Below are positions 25,556 to 34,398 of a stretch of DNA of 64,000 bases, piece by piece. Source of the DNA: an uncultured Paracoccaceae bacterium. GTDB lineage: Bacteria; Pseudomonadota; Alphaproteobacteria; Rhodobacterales; Rhodobacteraceae. Made by a program: the position numbers and the translations under genes. The first letter of the stretch is position 1, and each line of letters starts with the position of its first letter. The notes beneath the pieces were generated by a model, which saw only the letters and a program-made list of their open reading frames with translations, did not search any database and was not told the DNA's origin. The stretch covers positions 286,314 to 350,313 of the forward strand of contig CANMQO010000005.1 of the NCBI GenBank assembly GCA_947500055.1, read 5' to 3'.

Positions 25556-25927
25556 TCATTTCGATAGAAGGCCAAACGCACAAAGAGTTGCAATCACTGC
25601 AAACAAGCTTGTTGAAGGGAAACGCCAGGGCGCTATTCCGGCTTTCCACGCGATCGATGCGCTTAGCGCTGACAACACTGCGCAGAGCAGCATCACAAAG
25701 ACCAGAAAGGGTATGTCGGGATGCATCGCGAGCCAGCCAAGCGCGCCGGTCAGAAAGATCAAAAGCACCGTTGTAACATGCCAGCAATAGTAGTTCAGCC
25801 ATTTCGAGGCGGGAGGCAACGTGCGTTCCGCAAGCAACGGTCCGGCAACCCGCGGCCCGCCGATGAAAGTATGCACATAGAACGTGGCTGCGGAGGCTGC
25901 GGCAGCGAACCAAATCCAGATGGCCAT
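25556..25927 (-). CDS. Membrane protein of unknown function (TetR-linked trio)
   Basis: This 123-residue protein has four hydrophobic helices, starting IWIWFAAAASAATFYVHTFIGG and including LNYYCWHVTTVLLIFLTGALGWL. The histidines in TFYVHTF and CWHVTT are in membrane helices. I do not recognise the family, although small proteins with an FYVHTF-like start often accompany DUF-type membrane genes. AAGGTG lies six bases before the ATG at 25927. It is first in the leftward operon and divergent from a TetR gene 45 bases away. Confidence 0.55.
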   Translation of the reverse strand: MAIWIWFAAAASAATFYVHTFIGGPRVAGPLLAERTLPPASKWLNYYCWHVTTVLLIFLTGALGWLAMHPDIPFLVFVMLLCAVLSALSASIAWKAGIAPWRFPSTSLFAVIATLCAFGLLSK

Positions 25928-25942
25928 GTTGATCACCTTTAC

Positions 25943-25958
25943 TAGAATCAATTTTCTA
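25943..25958. promoter_or_regulatory. Candidate operator between the membrane trio and its TetR gene
   Basis: TAGAA at 25943-25947 and TTCTA at 25954-25958 form an inverted repeat with a 6-base centre in the 45-base space between divergent start codons. Binding here by the TetR protein would control both directions. Confidence 0.55.
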
Positions 25959-25972
25959 ATATATTCACCTTC

Positions 25973-26533
25973 ATGGGAAGAGCGTCAACATTTTCGGACG
26001 AGGAGATCTTTGCGGCAGTTAGCGCACAGGTTGCGGCTGGTCGTGAGTTCAGGATTCAAGGGCTTGTCGATGACACAGGCGTGTCCATCGGATCGCTGTA
26101 TCATCGATATGAATCGCGAGAGGGGATCATGGCTGCGGCTTGGCTGCATGCGCTGCGCGAGTTTCAGCAAGTGTTTCTGACGGCACTGAATTCCGCGCAT
26201 GATGACGCGGGAGAGCGCGCCGCCCTTGCGACCCCACAGTTTTCCCGCACCCAATGCGCCCAGGCGGTTATCCTTTGCGTCGGGCGCCATGAGACGTTGA
26301 TGAATGAAAATGCACCGCAGGCGGTTCGGCAGGAAGTCGATCAACTGAACGATGAGATGCGGCAGGCGCTGGCAGCTCATGCTAAACGCGAAAGGCTTGA
26401 TCTTCAGGCCTGCCTGCATGGCATAGTCGCCTTTCCACTCGCCTCGGTCAGGCTTTATCTGCCGCGAAAGAGAGTCCCCAAATCGGTCGATGACTTTGTT
26501 CGCGCCGCCTACCGTTCTGTTATTCGACTTTGA
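25973..26533 (+). CDS. TetR/AcrR-family regulator
   Basis: This 186-residue regulator has the N-terminal helix-turn-helix (FRIQGLVDDTGVSIGSLYHRYESREGIMAAAW, with SIGSLYHRYE as the recognition helix) and a helical ligand-binding domain without a recognised class. It is divergent from three small membrane-protein genes, its likely targets. Its 3' end overlaps the convergent VWA gene by 14 bases. Confidence 0.85.
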   Translation: MGRASTFSDEEIFAAVSAQVAAGREFRIQGLVDDTGVSIGSLYHRYESREGIMAAAWLHALREFQQVFLTALNSAHDDAGERAALATPQFSRTQCAQAVILCVGRHETLMNENAPQAVRQEVDQLNDEMRQALAAHAKRERLDLQACLHGIVAFPLASVRLYLPRKRVPKSVDDFVRAAYRSVIRL

Positions 26534-29069
26534 TGATCCTTCTGGCAAGAACGGCCTGGCTGGAGAGATCCAGCAGGCGGATTTCATAGATCCCCTGGTC
26601 ATCAGGCAGCGTAATCTGCATGGGTGGTGCGCCGGTGATCTTCGTGGCTGAAATCCATGTGAAGATCGCCTGCTCGCTCCGCGCCACCGTAATACGTTGG
26701 TCAGAGCCAGCGCCATCCGTGCTCCAGCTGACCTCGATTGTTGATCCAGGCGCGGCGGTATCCGGTGCATCCAGGTTTGCGCCTGACGCAAGCGGCGCGT
26801 CGCTGGCCAATATCTCAACCGTTTGGCGCGCCAGAACGCGGCTTCCTTCACGCAACAGATAGCGTATCTCGTAAAGGCCGGTATCTTCCGGCGCTGTCAG
26901 GTCATGCGCAGCATTGTCGCGCACTTGCGAATAGACGCCAAATGCGTCGTCCGCGCTGCCGACAGGGACCAGATTGATATAGTCATTGCTGTTCACGGTG
27001 CCGGTCCACGACACGCGCAGCTTATCACCTGCGCGCACTTCCGCGGGTGCGCTGATCGTTACTTCGGGTTCTGTTATCTCAACCATTGCGGTTGCCATGG
27101 TTTTGGTTCCGGCCCGCAGGACGTAGCGCAATTCGTAGATCCCGGTTTCAGATGGGGCCTGCAGCATATCTTTGGAATTTTCACGCACGGACAGGTAATT
27201 GCCGAACGTGCCTTCATCGGTGCCCATCGGGACAATGTTGATGTAATCCTGAGCGTTTACCGTACCAGTCCAGGAGACCTCGAATTTGCTGCCCGCAAGT
27301 ACGGTCGCAGGTGCAGTGATCGTGATTTCCGGCTGCGTGACTTCGATTGAAGACGTGGCCAGCGTTTTTGATCCTTCGCGCAGTATATAGCGCAGTTCGT
27401 AAAGGCCGGGATCTGCAGGTGCGGTCAATTCACCGGTCTGTGCATCCCGAACCGCAAGGTAGTTGCCGAATTCCCCTTCATTCGACCCGGCAGGAACGAT
27501 TGCCACATAATCATGCATATTGACTGTTCCGGTCCAGCTGACGTCGAATGTCGCACCGGTGATAACGGTGGACGGCCCGGAGATTGTGACCTCCGGCGCG
27601 ATGATTTCAATCGGTTCGCTGGCCATCGTCTTATTACCCTCACGAAGAAGGTAACGCACTTCATAAAGCCCGGTTTCTGCCGGGGCATTAAGTGCCGCCT
27701 TTGACGCGTCCCGCACGGTGACATAGTTGCCGAATTCACCTTCGTCAGCGCCCATCGGCACGATTGTGATGTAATCTTGGGGGTTCACCGTTCCGCCCCA
27801 GCTTACTTCGAACGCTTCGCCGGTCTTCGCGGTGTCCGGCACTTGCAGGACAACCTGCGGGTTCGTCACCTCGATCTGCTTGGATGCAACCGTGCGTTTG
27901 TCGATATTCAGGATATAGCGCAGTTCATAAAGGCCCGGATCGGCAGGGGCCCGTATATCGGCTTCGGTCTTATTGCCGATACTCTGGTAGTTGCCAAACT
28001 CGCCCGCATCCGCCCCGGCTGGTACAATTGCGACATAGTCACGACGGTTGATGGTTGGCGTCCATGAGATGTTAAGCATGGCCCCGGTTTCAACCGTGTC
28101 AGCCGCCGTTAGTTCAACTTCGGGCTTGGTGACCTCTATTATTGCGTGGCCGAGTACCTGCCTGTCAGGGTTGGTCAGGTAGCGGATTTCATACAGCCCT
28201 TCATCGCCGGGTACAGGCAGGGACAGTTCGGTCTTGTTGCCGATCCGCACGTAGCTTCCAAAGACATCCGCATCGGTGCCCACGGGGACGACATTGATAT
28301 AATCGCTGTCCGACAATTGCGGTGTCCATGTCACCTCAATGGCTGATCCGCCGACGGCGGTCGCGGGCCCCTGGACGGCAACATCCGGTGTTTCCGGTTC
28401 CGGCTCCGGTTCAGGTTCCGGCGTTGGTTCGGGGACAACTTCTGCCACGGCGGTACTGACCGCACTTAACGCGGCCCCCAGTTCATCAGCGTTGCCTGCG
28501 GTAATGTACTTCCCGCCGGTTTCTTCGGCGATGCAGGACAGGGAGGCCGCATCTTCATCGTTCGTTAGGCCGAACCCCACCACATGTGCGGTAAAGGCAA
28601 CGCCGCCCTTTTCAAGGGCTTGCGCCAACGCGCACGGGTCGCGTTCACAGCTTTCCAGCCCGTCAGAGATCAAAACAACCGTCGCTGGTTGATCGGTATA
28701 AGACAAAGCCTGTGCCGCCTGTTCAACGGCGTCTGTCAATGGGGTCTTGCCGGTTGGTGTAATGTCGTTGATGCGCTCAAGTATGCTTTCACGCGCCTCC
28801 TGGCCGGGTGTGACAAGTACTTCGATATCGGTGCAGTCGCCGCGGCGGCGATGTCCGTAAGCCATCAGCCCAACACTGCGCCCTTCCACCCAATCGCCGA
28901 GCAGATTATCCATGACGCCGCGCGCAATCTCAATCTTGGCGGTGCCATCGATCTGGCCCCACATTGAGTTGGAACCATCAAAAACGACCATGACATTGTC
29001 ATTTGCAAAACTCTGGGATGCGGAAAAGATTGCCGCAGAGACAGAAGCGATGAGGCCGAAGTTGCGCAT
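26520..29069 (-). CDS. Secreted von Willebrand A protein with tandem Ig-like repeats
   Basis: This 849-residue exported protein starts with a signal peptide (NFGLIASVSAAIFSASQSFA). The VWA domain (about residues 25-205) has the metal-binding MIDAS motif DGSNS (Asp31, Ser33, Ser35), TGKTPLTDAV with the MIDAS threonine, and ISDGLESC. A Pro-Glu linker (residues about 213-228) leads to six consecutive 88-residue repeats (229-756) and a seventh degenerate one to the end. Each repeat has VSWTGTV, a DYI-x-IVP-x-G block, EFGNY, and GLYE-x-RY-x-L, and looks like an all-beta domain. The protein probably binds other surface molecules. It is not an RTX protein, and its export route beyond the Sec pathway is unclear. 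Confidence 0.8.
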   Translation of the reverse strand: MRNFGLIASVSAAIFSASQSFANDNVMVVFDGSNSMWGQIDGTAKIEIARGVMDNLLGDWVEGRSVGLMAYGHRRRGDCTDIEVLVTPGQEARESILERINDITPTGKTPLTDAVEQAAQALSYTDQPATVVLISDGLESCERDPCALAQALEKGGVAFTAHVVGFGLTNDEDAASLSCIAEETGGKYITAGNADELGAALSAVSTAVAEVVPEPTPEPEPEPEPETPDVAVQGPATAVGGSAIEVTWTPQLSDSDYINVVPVGTDADVFGSYVRIGNKTELSLPVPGDEGLYEIRYLTNPDRQVLGHAIIEVTKPEVELTAADTVETGAMLNISWTPTINRRDYVAIVPAGADAGEFGNYQSIGNKTEADIRAPADPGLYELRYILNIDKRTVASKQIEVTNPQVVLQVPDTAKTGEAFEVSWGGTVNPQDYITIVPMGADEGEFGNYVTVRDASKAALNAPAETGLYEVRYLLREGNKTMASEPIEIIAPEVTISGPSTVITGATFDVSWTGTVNMHDYVAIVPAGSNEGEFGNYLAVRDAQTGELTAPADPGLYELRYILREGSKTLATSSIEVTQPEITITAPATVLAGSKFEVSWTGTVNAQDYINIVPMGTDEGTFGNYLSVRENSKDMLQAPSETGIYELRYVLRAGTKTMATAMVEITEPEVTISAPAEVRAGDKLRVSWTGTVNSNDYINLVPVGSADDAFGVYSQVRDNAAHDLTAPEDTGLYEIRYLLREGSRVLARQTVEILASDAPLASGANLDAPDTAAPGSTIEVSWSTDGAGSDQRITVARSEQAIFTWISATKITGAPPMQITLPDDQGIYEIRLLDLSSQAVLARRIIKVE
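26802..28385 (-). repeat. Six tandem 264-base units (88 residues each) in the VWA gene
   Basis: Six units of exactly 88 codons follow each other without gaps (residues 229-756). Shared key residues are W20, D28-Y29, V/I-V-P at 32-34, F42-G43-Y45, G63-Y65-E66-R68-Y69. Units 3 to 6 are most alike and units 1 and 2 more divergent, which suggests later duplication in the C-terminal half. A seventh, partly eroded copy completes the protein. Confidence 0.85.
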
Positions 29070-29549
29070 ATTCGTATATTCCTGTTTTCAAATGTTGTGG
29101 TCTTTCGCGAATTCAAACATAGTTCGATCGATTGCGCCAAACGGTTTCGCTTGGTCACAAATGTGCCGACACCCCCTGAACCGCCTCCGCGCCGAATTAT
29201 CTTCTCTTCTTTGGGTTGAATTCAACAGCGTTTGATTCTTTGCAAAGCCATGTTTTGCAATACAGACGAAGGCCCTTTTTTGCATAGGAATAGTGCCCGC
29301 TTGCGAGAGACTCAGGCAAGCAGGCAGAATTTGGCCGACCAACTTAACTAGTCAATTAAACCATTGAATTTGAACGGTAATTAATGCGCATGTATTTCCC
29401 TCGAACCGTGGACATGCCCTGTCGAGCATACCATGATTAAGGAAGGTGACAAGTTTGGCAGGCGATACCAAAGGCGCCTGTTGGTAGTTGGCAGCACAAA
29501 AACCGTCCAGCCTGAATAATCTAAGGTTGTATCACAAGAGGTTCTCAAG
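29070..29549. other. 480-base non-coding region between divergent secreted-protein genes
   Basis: No credible gene was found. The region is AT-richer than its surroundings. It contains a perfect palindrome TTGAATTCAA at about 29216-29225, a CTTGC/GCAAG inverted pair around 29300-29322 and several TTAA words, none with CtrA spacing. It must hold the promoters of the VWA gene and of the protease gene, but I cannot place them. Confidence 0.5.
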
Positions 29550-32500
29550 ATGCCGTCCCCAATCCAAATGAACGAACAATGGTGGGTCAACGACCCGACA
29601 CCGGACAACCCATTTGACAAGAGCGAAGATTACGAAGCGTTCCTCGATTACGTTGGTGCGCTCAATCGCAGTTTGACGCCAGAGATCGCGGCAGAGCCGC
29701 TGGTGATCAATGTCACTGAATTGAACGATCATCCCGAATATCAAGCTGCCGCGATCGGTGCCTTGCGGATGTGGGCCTCTGTCACGCCTTTCGAGTTCGA
29801 AATTGTTGACGACGCGCCATACGATCCTGATGCGCACTGGATGCAGGTTGTCAGCCCCGAGCTGGGCGAGCAAAGCGATGGCAGCGCCTTCTCCAGCAAT
29901 CGCTATGTCAGCATCGGCCAACGGTTCCACGACACCGAACCGAACCTGACCGATATCGGCGGCTATGTATTCGACGCCTTCATCCATGAATTTGGCCACG
30001 AATTTGGCCTGAACCACCCCGGCCTTTATAACTACAGCGGTCCGGGTGGCGTGCAGATCAACTATCTGAATAATGCCACATGGATATATGACCGCCAGCA
30101 ATTCAGCGTGATGTCCTATTTCGATGGGATCGATGTGGGTGAGGGCAGCCGCTGGTCTGCGGCAACACCACTGATGGCGGATATCGAGGCCGTGATCCGG
30201 CGCTTCTTCTCGACCGTCGATGCAGATGGGGTGCGGACATATCAGACCATCGACCTGAACACGGGCGATAACGTCTATGGGTTCAACAGCACCGAATATG
30301 GTTATGAACTGACATCATCCGGCATGCAGCACGATATCGGTTTTGTCATCCATGACACCGGCGGCACCGACACGGTGGATTTCTCCGGTTCGACTGCTGG
30401 CACGATCCTTGATTTGCGTGCTGGTCACTTTTCCAGCGTGAATGGCCACAATAACAACGTGTCGATTTTTGCCGGACATAACGCCGACGAAACCCAATAC
30501 TATATCGAAAACGGCATCGGCAGCGCACATGACGATGTGTTGCTGGGCAATGATGGTGCCAATGTTCTGGATGGTCGCGGCGGCGGTGACCGGATGGCGG
30601 GATTTGGTGGCGATGATGTCTATTTCGTCGACTCCATTGATGACATCGTGCGGGAAGAAGAGGATGGCGGCAATGACACGGTCATTCTGCTGTCGCGCGA
30701 CCTCGACATGGGCGAAATCGCCAATGTGGAGACTATCATCTATGCCGATGGATCGCCCTACGCGCCGGACGAAGGCGGTGGTGAGCCAGCACCAAGTGCA
30801 GGTGATGGAACGCTGACCAGCATCATCTTTGGTGATGACACGGATGAAACGCTTGATGGTGGGTCCGGCGACGACACGATCTTTGGGATGGGCGGCGATG
30901 ACCTGATCATCGGTGGCCGCGATTCCCTTGCCAGCCGCGATATCAACAACACAATCGACGTTGCCGACCTTGAGGACCAGACCGAGAGCGATGATGGCAA
31001 TGACACGCTTTATGGCGGCGCAGGCAACGACACCATCCTTGGCGGCCAGGGCAACGATATCCTTGATGGCGGCGATGGGGACGACACGCTTAGCGGTCAG
31101 GCTGGGGCCGATGTGTTCCGGGGTGGCGATGGCGTGGACACGGTGGACTACAGCCGTGAAAGCCCATTCCAACTGCTGGTCAATCTTGAAACCAACGTGG
31201 CCAGTGGGGGTACAGCCTCGGGCGATACGTTCTACAGCATCGAAAACCTGATCGGTTCGGATGACCGGATTGACCGTTTCGTCGGCACATCGGCTGACAA
31301 CCATTTCTGGGGGCGCGGCGGTGGTGACTATTTCACCGGCGGCGGCGGCAATGACATATTGGACGGCGGTCGGGATGGCGACATTCTTTACGGTGAGGAA
31401 GGCGACGACACGCTCATCGGCGGCGCCGGTCAGGACTATATGAACGGTGGCGAAGGCACGGACACGGTTGTCTACCAAGGCAGTTCCAGCGGGGTGACCG
31501 TTGATCTTACCAATGGAACAGCCACCGGAGGCGACGCCGATGGTCCGGCGCAAATTGTGGGGCGGGGTACTGTCATCCGTCATGATATCATCGTTGATGT
31601 GGAGAATGTCATCGGGTCGTTCTTTGATGACCGGCTGATCGGCGATGAGCAGGTGAACGTATTGTCCGGCGGGTCTGGCGACGATACGCTGACAGGTGGC
31701 GGCGGTGCCGACATCCTGAACGGCGGCGCCGGTAGTGACACGGCAGATTACTCCGACGCGGAAGCTGGTGTCAGGCTTAACCTGAGACAAGACGGGTCTG
31801 AGGGCGATACATACGACTCAATCGAAAACCTTGCCGGGTCAGGCTTCGACGACCGGATACGGGGTGATCGCGGGGCAAATGTGCTGACTGGCCAGGGTGG
31901 CGATGATGTGCTGCGCGGCGGGCGGGGCGATGATACGCTGCTTGGTGATTTCGCCTATCAGGGCGATGCCCCGCCAGCGCCCGGCATGGGCACCGGCTAC
32001 GCAACGCTTGGGCCAGATGCGACGAATAACTCGATTGCGACGGCATTTGACATATCCGATAACTTCTCGCTCACCGAAGATCCCGATATCTTTGATTCAA
32101 CAACCGTCCTTCACACAACCGTCAATGCAACCGGCAACGGCCAAGGTGGATATTACGGTATCAATCTGGCGGCTGGCACGGTGATCACGATTGATATTGA
32201 CGGCATTGCTGACCCCAATGTCCATGACAGCTGGGTCAGGCTTCTGGACAGCAGCGGCAATATCGTCGCCGAAAACGATGACGGGGGTGGTGATCCGGGT
32301 TCTGTCACGAATCGCGATTCAAGCACCGTCTTTGTCGTTGAGGAAACCGGCACCTACTACATTCTGGAAGGCAGCTGGTCGCCCGATGCCCCGGGCAATG
32401 GCTGGGCCGAGACGGTTCCCGAAGGGTCAACCTACAAGCTGAATGTCTCGGTCGAGTTTCCACCGGCACCGGCCCAACCCGGCGAAGCGGGCGAGGACAA

Positions 32501-32891
32501 GCTGTTTGGTGGTCGTGGGGCCGACCTGCTGGATGGTGGGCTGGCAGCTGATCTTCTGGTCGGTGGCATGGGTGAGGATTCGTTCCGGTTCTCGACCGAA
32601 CTGGGTGATGACAATGTCGATACAATCAGGGATTTCGATGTGGATGACGACCTGATCCTTCTCGACAATCTGATCTTCACCGAACTGGGCGGTGATGGCG
32701 CGCTTTCATTTGGTGCCTTCTACAGGAGCACATCAGGCACGAGTCGCGATGCGGAAAATCGGATCATCTACGACACGGATGATGGCACATTGTCTTATGA
32801 TGCCGACGGTTCCGGAGAAGGCGAAGCGATCCAGTTTGCCCAGCTCAGTACAAATCTGGACCTGACCGCGGATGACTTTGTCATCGTCTGA
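29550..32891 (+). CDS. Serralysin-type RTX metalloprotease (M10) with PPC domain
   Basis: This 1113-residue protein has an M10 protease domain in the first 200 residues with the zinc motif HEFGHEFGLNH (His146, Glu147, His150, His156) and the Met-turn SVMSYF. No signal peptide is present, as expected for type I secretion. Calcium-binding RTX nonapeptide repeats (GGxGxDxLxG) occur in blocks at about residues 325-360, 425-530, 580-640, 690-740 and 770-800. A pre-peptidase C-terminal (PPC) domain occupies about 820-965, followed by a last RTX block and the M10-type C-terminal end. It is longer than classical serralysins (about 470-500 residues). No type I exporter genes are in the window. Confidence 0.9.
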   Translation: MPSPIQMNEQWWVNDPTPDNPFDKSEDYEAFLDYVGALNRSLTPEIAAEPLVINVTELNDHPEYQAAAIGALRMWASVTPFEFEIVDDAPYDPDAHWMQVVSPELGEQSDGSAFSSNRYVSIGQRFHDTEPNLTDIGGYVFDAFIHEFGHEFGLNHPGLYNYSGPGGVQINYLNNATWIYDRQQFSVMSYFDGIDVGEGSRWSAATPLMADIEAVIRRFFSTVDADGVRTYQTIDLNTGDNVYGFNSTEYGYELTSSGMQHDIGFVIHDTGGTDTVDFSGSTAGTILDLRAGHFSSVNGHNNNVSIFAGHNADETQYYIENGIGSAHDDVLLGNDGANVLDGRGGGDRMAGFGGDDVYFVDSIDDIVREEEDGGNDTVILLSRDLDMGEIANVETIIYADGSPYAPDEGGGEPAPSAGDGTLTSIIFGDDTDETLDGGSGDDTIFGMGGDDLIIGGRDSLASRDINNTIDVADLEDQTESDDGNDTLYGGAGNDTILGGQGNDILDGGDGDDTLSGQAGADVFRGGDGVDTVDYSRESPFQLLVNLETNVASGGTASGDTFYSIENLIGSDDRIDRFVGTSADNHFWGRGGGDYFTGGGGNDILDGGRDGDILYGEEGDDTLIGGAGQDYMNGGEGTDTVVYQGSSSGVTVDLTNGTATGGDADGPAQIVGRGTVIRHDIIVDVENVIGSFFDDRLIGDEQVNVLSGGSGDDTLTGGGGADILNGGAGSDTADYSDAEAGVRLNLRQDGSEGDTYDSIENLAGSGFDDRIRGDRGANVLTGQGGDDVLRGGRGDDTLLGDFAYQGDAPPAPGMGTGYATLGPDATNNSIATAFDISDNFSLTEDPDIFDSTTVLHTTVNATGNGQGGYYGINLAAGTVITIDIDGIADPNVHDSWVRLLDSSGNIVAENDDGGGDPGSVTNRDSSTVFVVEETGTYYILEGSWSPDAPGNGWAETVPEGSTYKLNVSVEFPPAPAQPGEAGEDKLFGGRGADLLDGGLAADLLVGGMGEDSFRFSTELGDDNVDTIRDFDVDDDLILLDNLIFTELGGDGALSFGAFYRSTSGTSRDAENRIIYDTDDGTLSYDADGSGEGEAIQFAQLSTNLDLTADDFVIV

Positions 32892-32900
32892 CAAATGCGA

Positions 32901-32925
32901 ATGGGGCGCCGGTTGGGCGCCCCAT
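32901..32925 (+). terminator. Hairpin after the protease gene
   Basis: ATGGGGCGCC at 32901-32910 pairs perfectly with GGCGCCCCAT at 32916-32925 around the loop GGTTG. It begins 10 bases after the protease stop. There is no T-run after it, so it may work as a pause or 3'-end protecting hairpin. Confidence 0.5.
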
Positions 32926-32971
32926 CCATCCCGACACGCTGGTGTCGGCGCCACAAGACGAGGAGTGCGAG

Positions 32972-33376
32972 ATGAGAAACCTGTTTGATCGCCTGTCGGT
33001 ATTGATGGCCACAGGGGCCGTAACCCTTGCCACGTCCACCGGTGCAGTGATGGCGCAACCCGATGGCATGCGTGGGATCGTGCAATTTGAGAGCGGTCTG
33101 GTGATCCCGAAAGGACAAATCGAGATTTATCTGGAAAACACTGCTAGCCAGAACGCCGCGCGAGAGGCTCCCACGAAAATGCAGCTGGAAAGTCAGGGTA
33201 AGGAGAAGACCATAGTCTTTTCGCTCCCGTCATCTGCATCGGAGAATGCAAGTTCAGAAACAGTTCAGGTTGTGGCCCGTTTGGAACGCGACGATGGCTG
33301 GTTACTTGCACGGGGTAGCGCGCAGCTTGAAGCGGGGCAGCCTGTCGAAATCACACTTAATACGGTGATGTATTAG
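32972..33376 (+). CDS. Small exported protein, YbaY/YscW-like
   Basis: This protein of about 134 residues has a signal peptide (LSVLMATGAVTLATSTGAVMA). The mature part resembles the YbaY/YscW beta-barrel-like domain: GIVQFESGLVIPKGQIEIYL (pattern G-x-V-x-x-x-x-x-x-x-P-x-x-x-x-x-x-V/Y-L), ENTASQNA, and ARLERDDGWLLARGSAQ. No lipobox cysteine is seen. The role of the family is not established; it can act as a chaperone-like lipoprotein in type III systems, which are absent here. It lies 80 bases after the protease gene, separated by a hairpin, with the ATG at 32972 preceded by GAGGAG. Confidence 0.55.
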   Translation: MRNLFDRLSVLMATGAVTLATSTGAVMAQPDGMRGIVQFESGLVIPKGQIEIYLENTASQNAAREAPTKMQLESQGKEKTIVFSLPSSASENASSETVQVVARLERDDGWLLARGSAQLEAGQPVEITLNTVMY

Positions 33377-33426
33377 CAGATACAGTTGCTAATTCTGGCG
33401 AGAAGCCGAGGTTGACAAGTTTCTCT

Positions 33427-34398
33427 TTATTGGTCGATGAGCTTTTGCGCCGTCAATTCATCGACAACCAGATGCGAGACGTAGCCGCCTTTCAGAAGTG
33501 CACGGATTGCGTCCGCCTTTTCGATGCCAGATGCCACCAGCATACGGGTCGGAATGCTGCGCAGAGTTTCGGGGCTGGCACCGATAATGCGGTCGCTAAG
33601 CGGTCCGTCCATAGCGTCGCCGTTATGGTCGATAAAGCGACAGGCAAGGACCGCCGCCGCCCCGCGATCACGATACCATGCGACGTCCTCCGCCGTGGCG
33701 ACACCTGCAGAGATAATCGTTGTTTCATCGCTTACACCGCCAACGGAAAACAACGCCTTGGATAGCGATGCAATCTCGCGCAATTGTGCTGCAATGACAG
33801 GCTCGTGGCGAAGGCGCTCGGCCAAGTCGGGTGATGACAGCATGACGGGTGCGTGCAGCGTCCGGCATCTGGCGCCAATATGTCGGGCAATCTCGATGGC
33901 GCATGTTTCGGATGCGAAGAAATGTCTGGAATAAACTGACCCAACCAATTGCTGCACAAGGATGCTGGGCATCTGGCACCTTGGGAAACTCTTGGCCACA
34001 TCCAGCACTGTTTCACCCCAGTCGACGCCAAGACTGTCATCATCCGTCAACAGGTCAAGCATGGCTTGCGCCGCCAGAGTGGCCGTTCTGTTGCGCAGTT
34101 CTTCGCGGCCCAACGGATTGATGTCATCCCGAGAGATATAGGTATCAGCGAGGCCAAAGCGTTTCGTCACCTGCTTGGCGAGCGATGAGGCGACAAAACT
34201 CTCACCCCGCACGCGGATTTCCACGATGCCCTTTTCCCGAGCATGTTTCAGCCAATTCACGATTGTCGCGCGTGACACCCCAACCCGTTGGGCGATGTCA
34301 CCCTGATTAAGTCCCTCGCGATAGTACAGCATGGCCACATGCGCGATGGCCGCATCCGAGGCGCCCAGATCCTTGGGGCTGTTTCGCGTGTCAGGCAT
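33427..34398 (-). CDS. SorC/DeoR-type sugar-responsive regulator
   Basis: This protein of about 323 residues has an N-terminal helix-turn-helix (LNQGDIAQRVGVSRATIVNWLKHARE) and a SorC-type sugar-binding domain related to sugar isomerases (LGVDWGETVLDVA, VQQLVGSVYS, SVGGVSDETTI, DHNGDAMDGP). Members bind a phosphorylated sugar. The ATG at 34398 overlaps the stop of the aldolase gene (TGATG); a GTG at 34401 is an alternative. As the last gene of the kinase-isomerase-aldolase operon and next to a divergent transporter operon, it most likely controls both, with an operator at about 38799-38838. Confidence 0.88.
   Translation of the reverse strand: MPDTRNSPKDLGASDAAIAHVAMLYYREGLNQGDIAQRVGVSRATIVNWLKHAREKGIVEIRVRGESFVASSLAKQVTKRFGLADTYISRDDINPLGREELRNRTATLAAQAMLDLLTDDDSLGVDWGETVLDVAKSFPRCQMPSILVQQLVGSVYSRHFFASETCAIEIARHIGARCRTLHAPVMLSSPDLAERLRHEPVIAAQLREIASLSKALFSVGGVSDETTIISAGVATAEDVAWYRDRGAAAVLACRFIDHNGDAMDGPLSDRIIGASPETLRSIPTRMLVASGIEKADAIRALLKGGYVSHLVVDELTAQKLIDQ

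Noticed and set aside
30315..31790. A 491-codon open frame on the minus strand inside the RTX protease gene
   Set aside because: It is antisense to the repeated GGxGxD codons, which leave the opposite strand free of stops. It has no ribosome-binding site or recognisable domain.
33371..33393. Hairpin ATTAGCA/TGCTAAT after the YbaY-like gene as a terminator
   Set aside because: The seven-base stem is AT-rich, overlaps the stop codon and has no T-run, so support is too weak to list.
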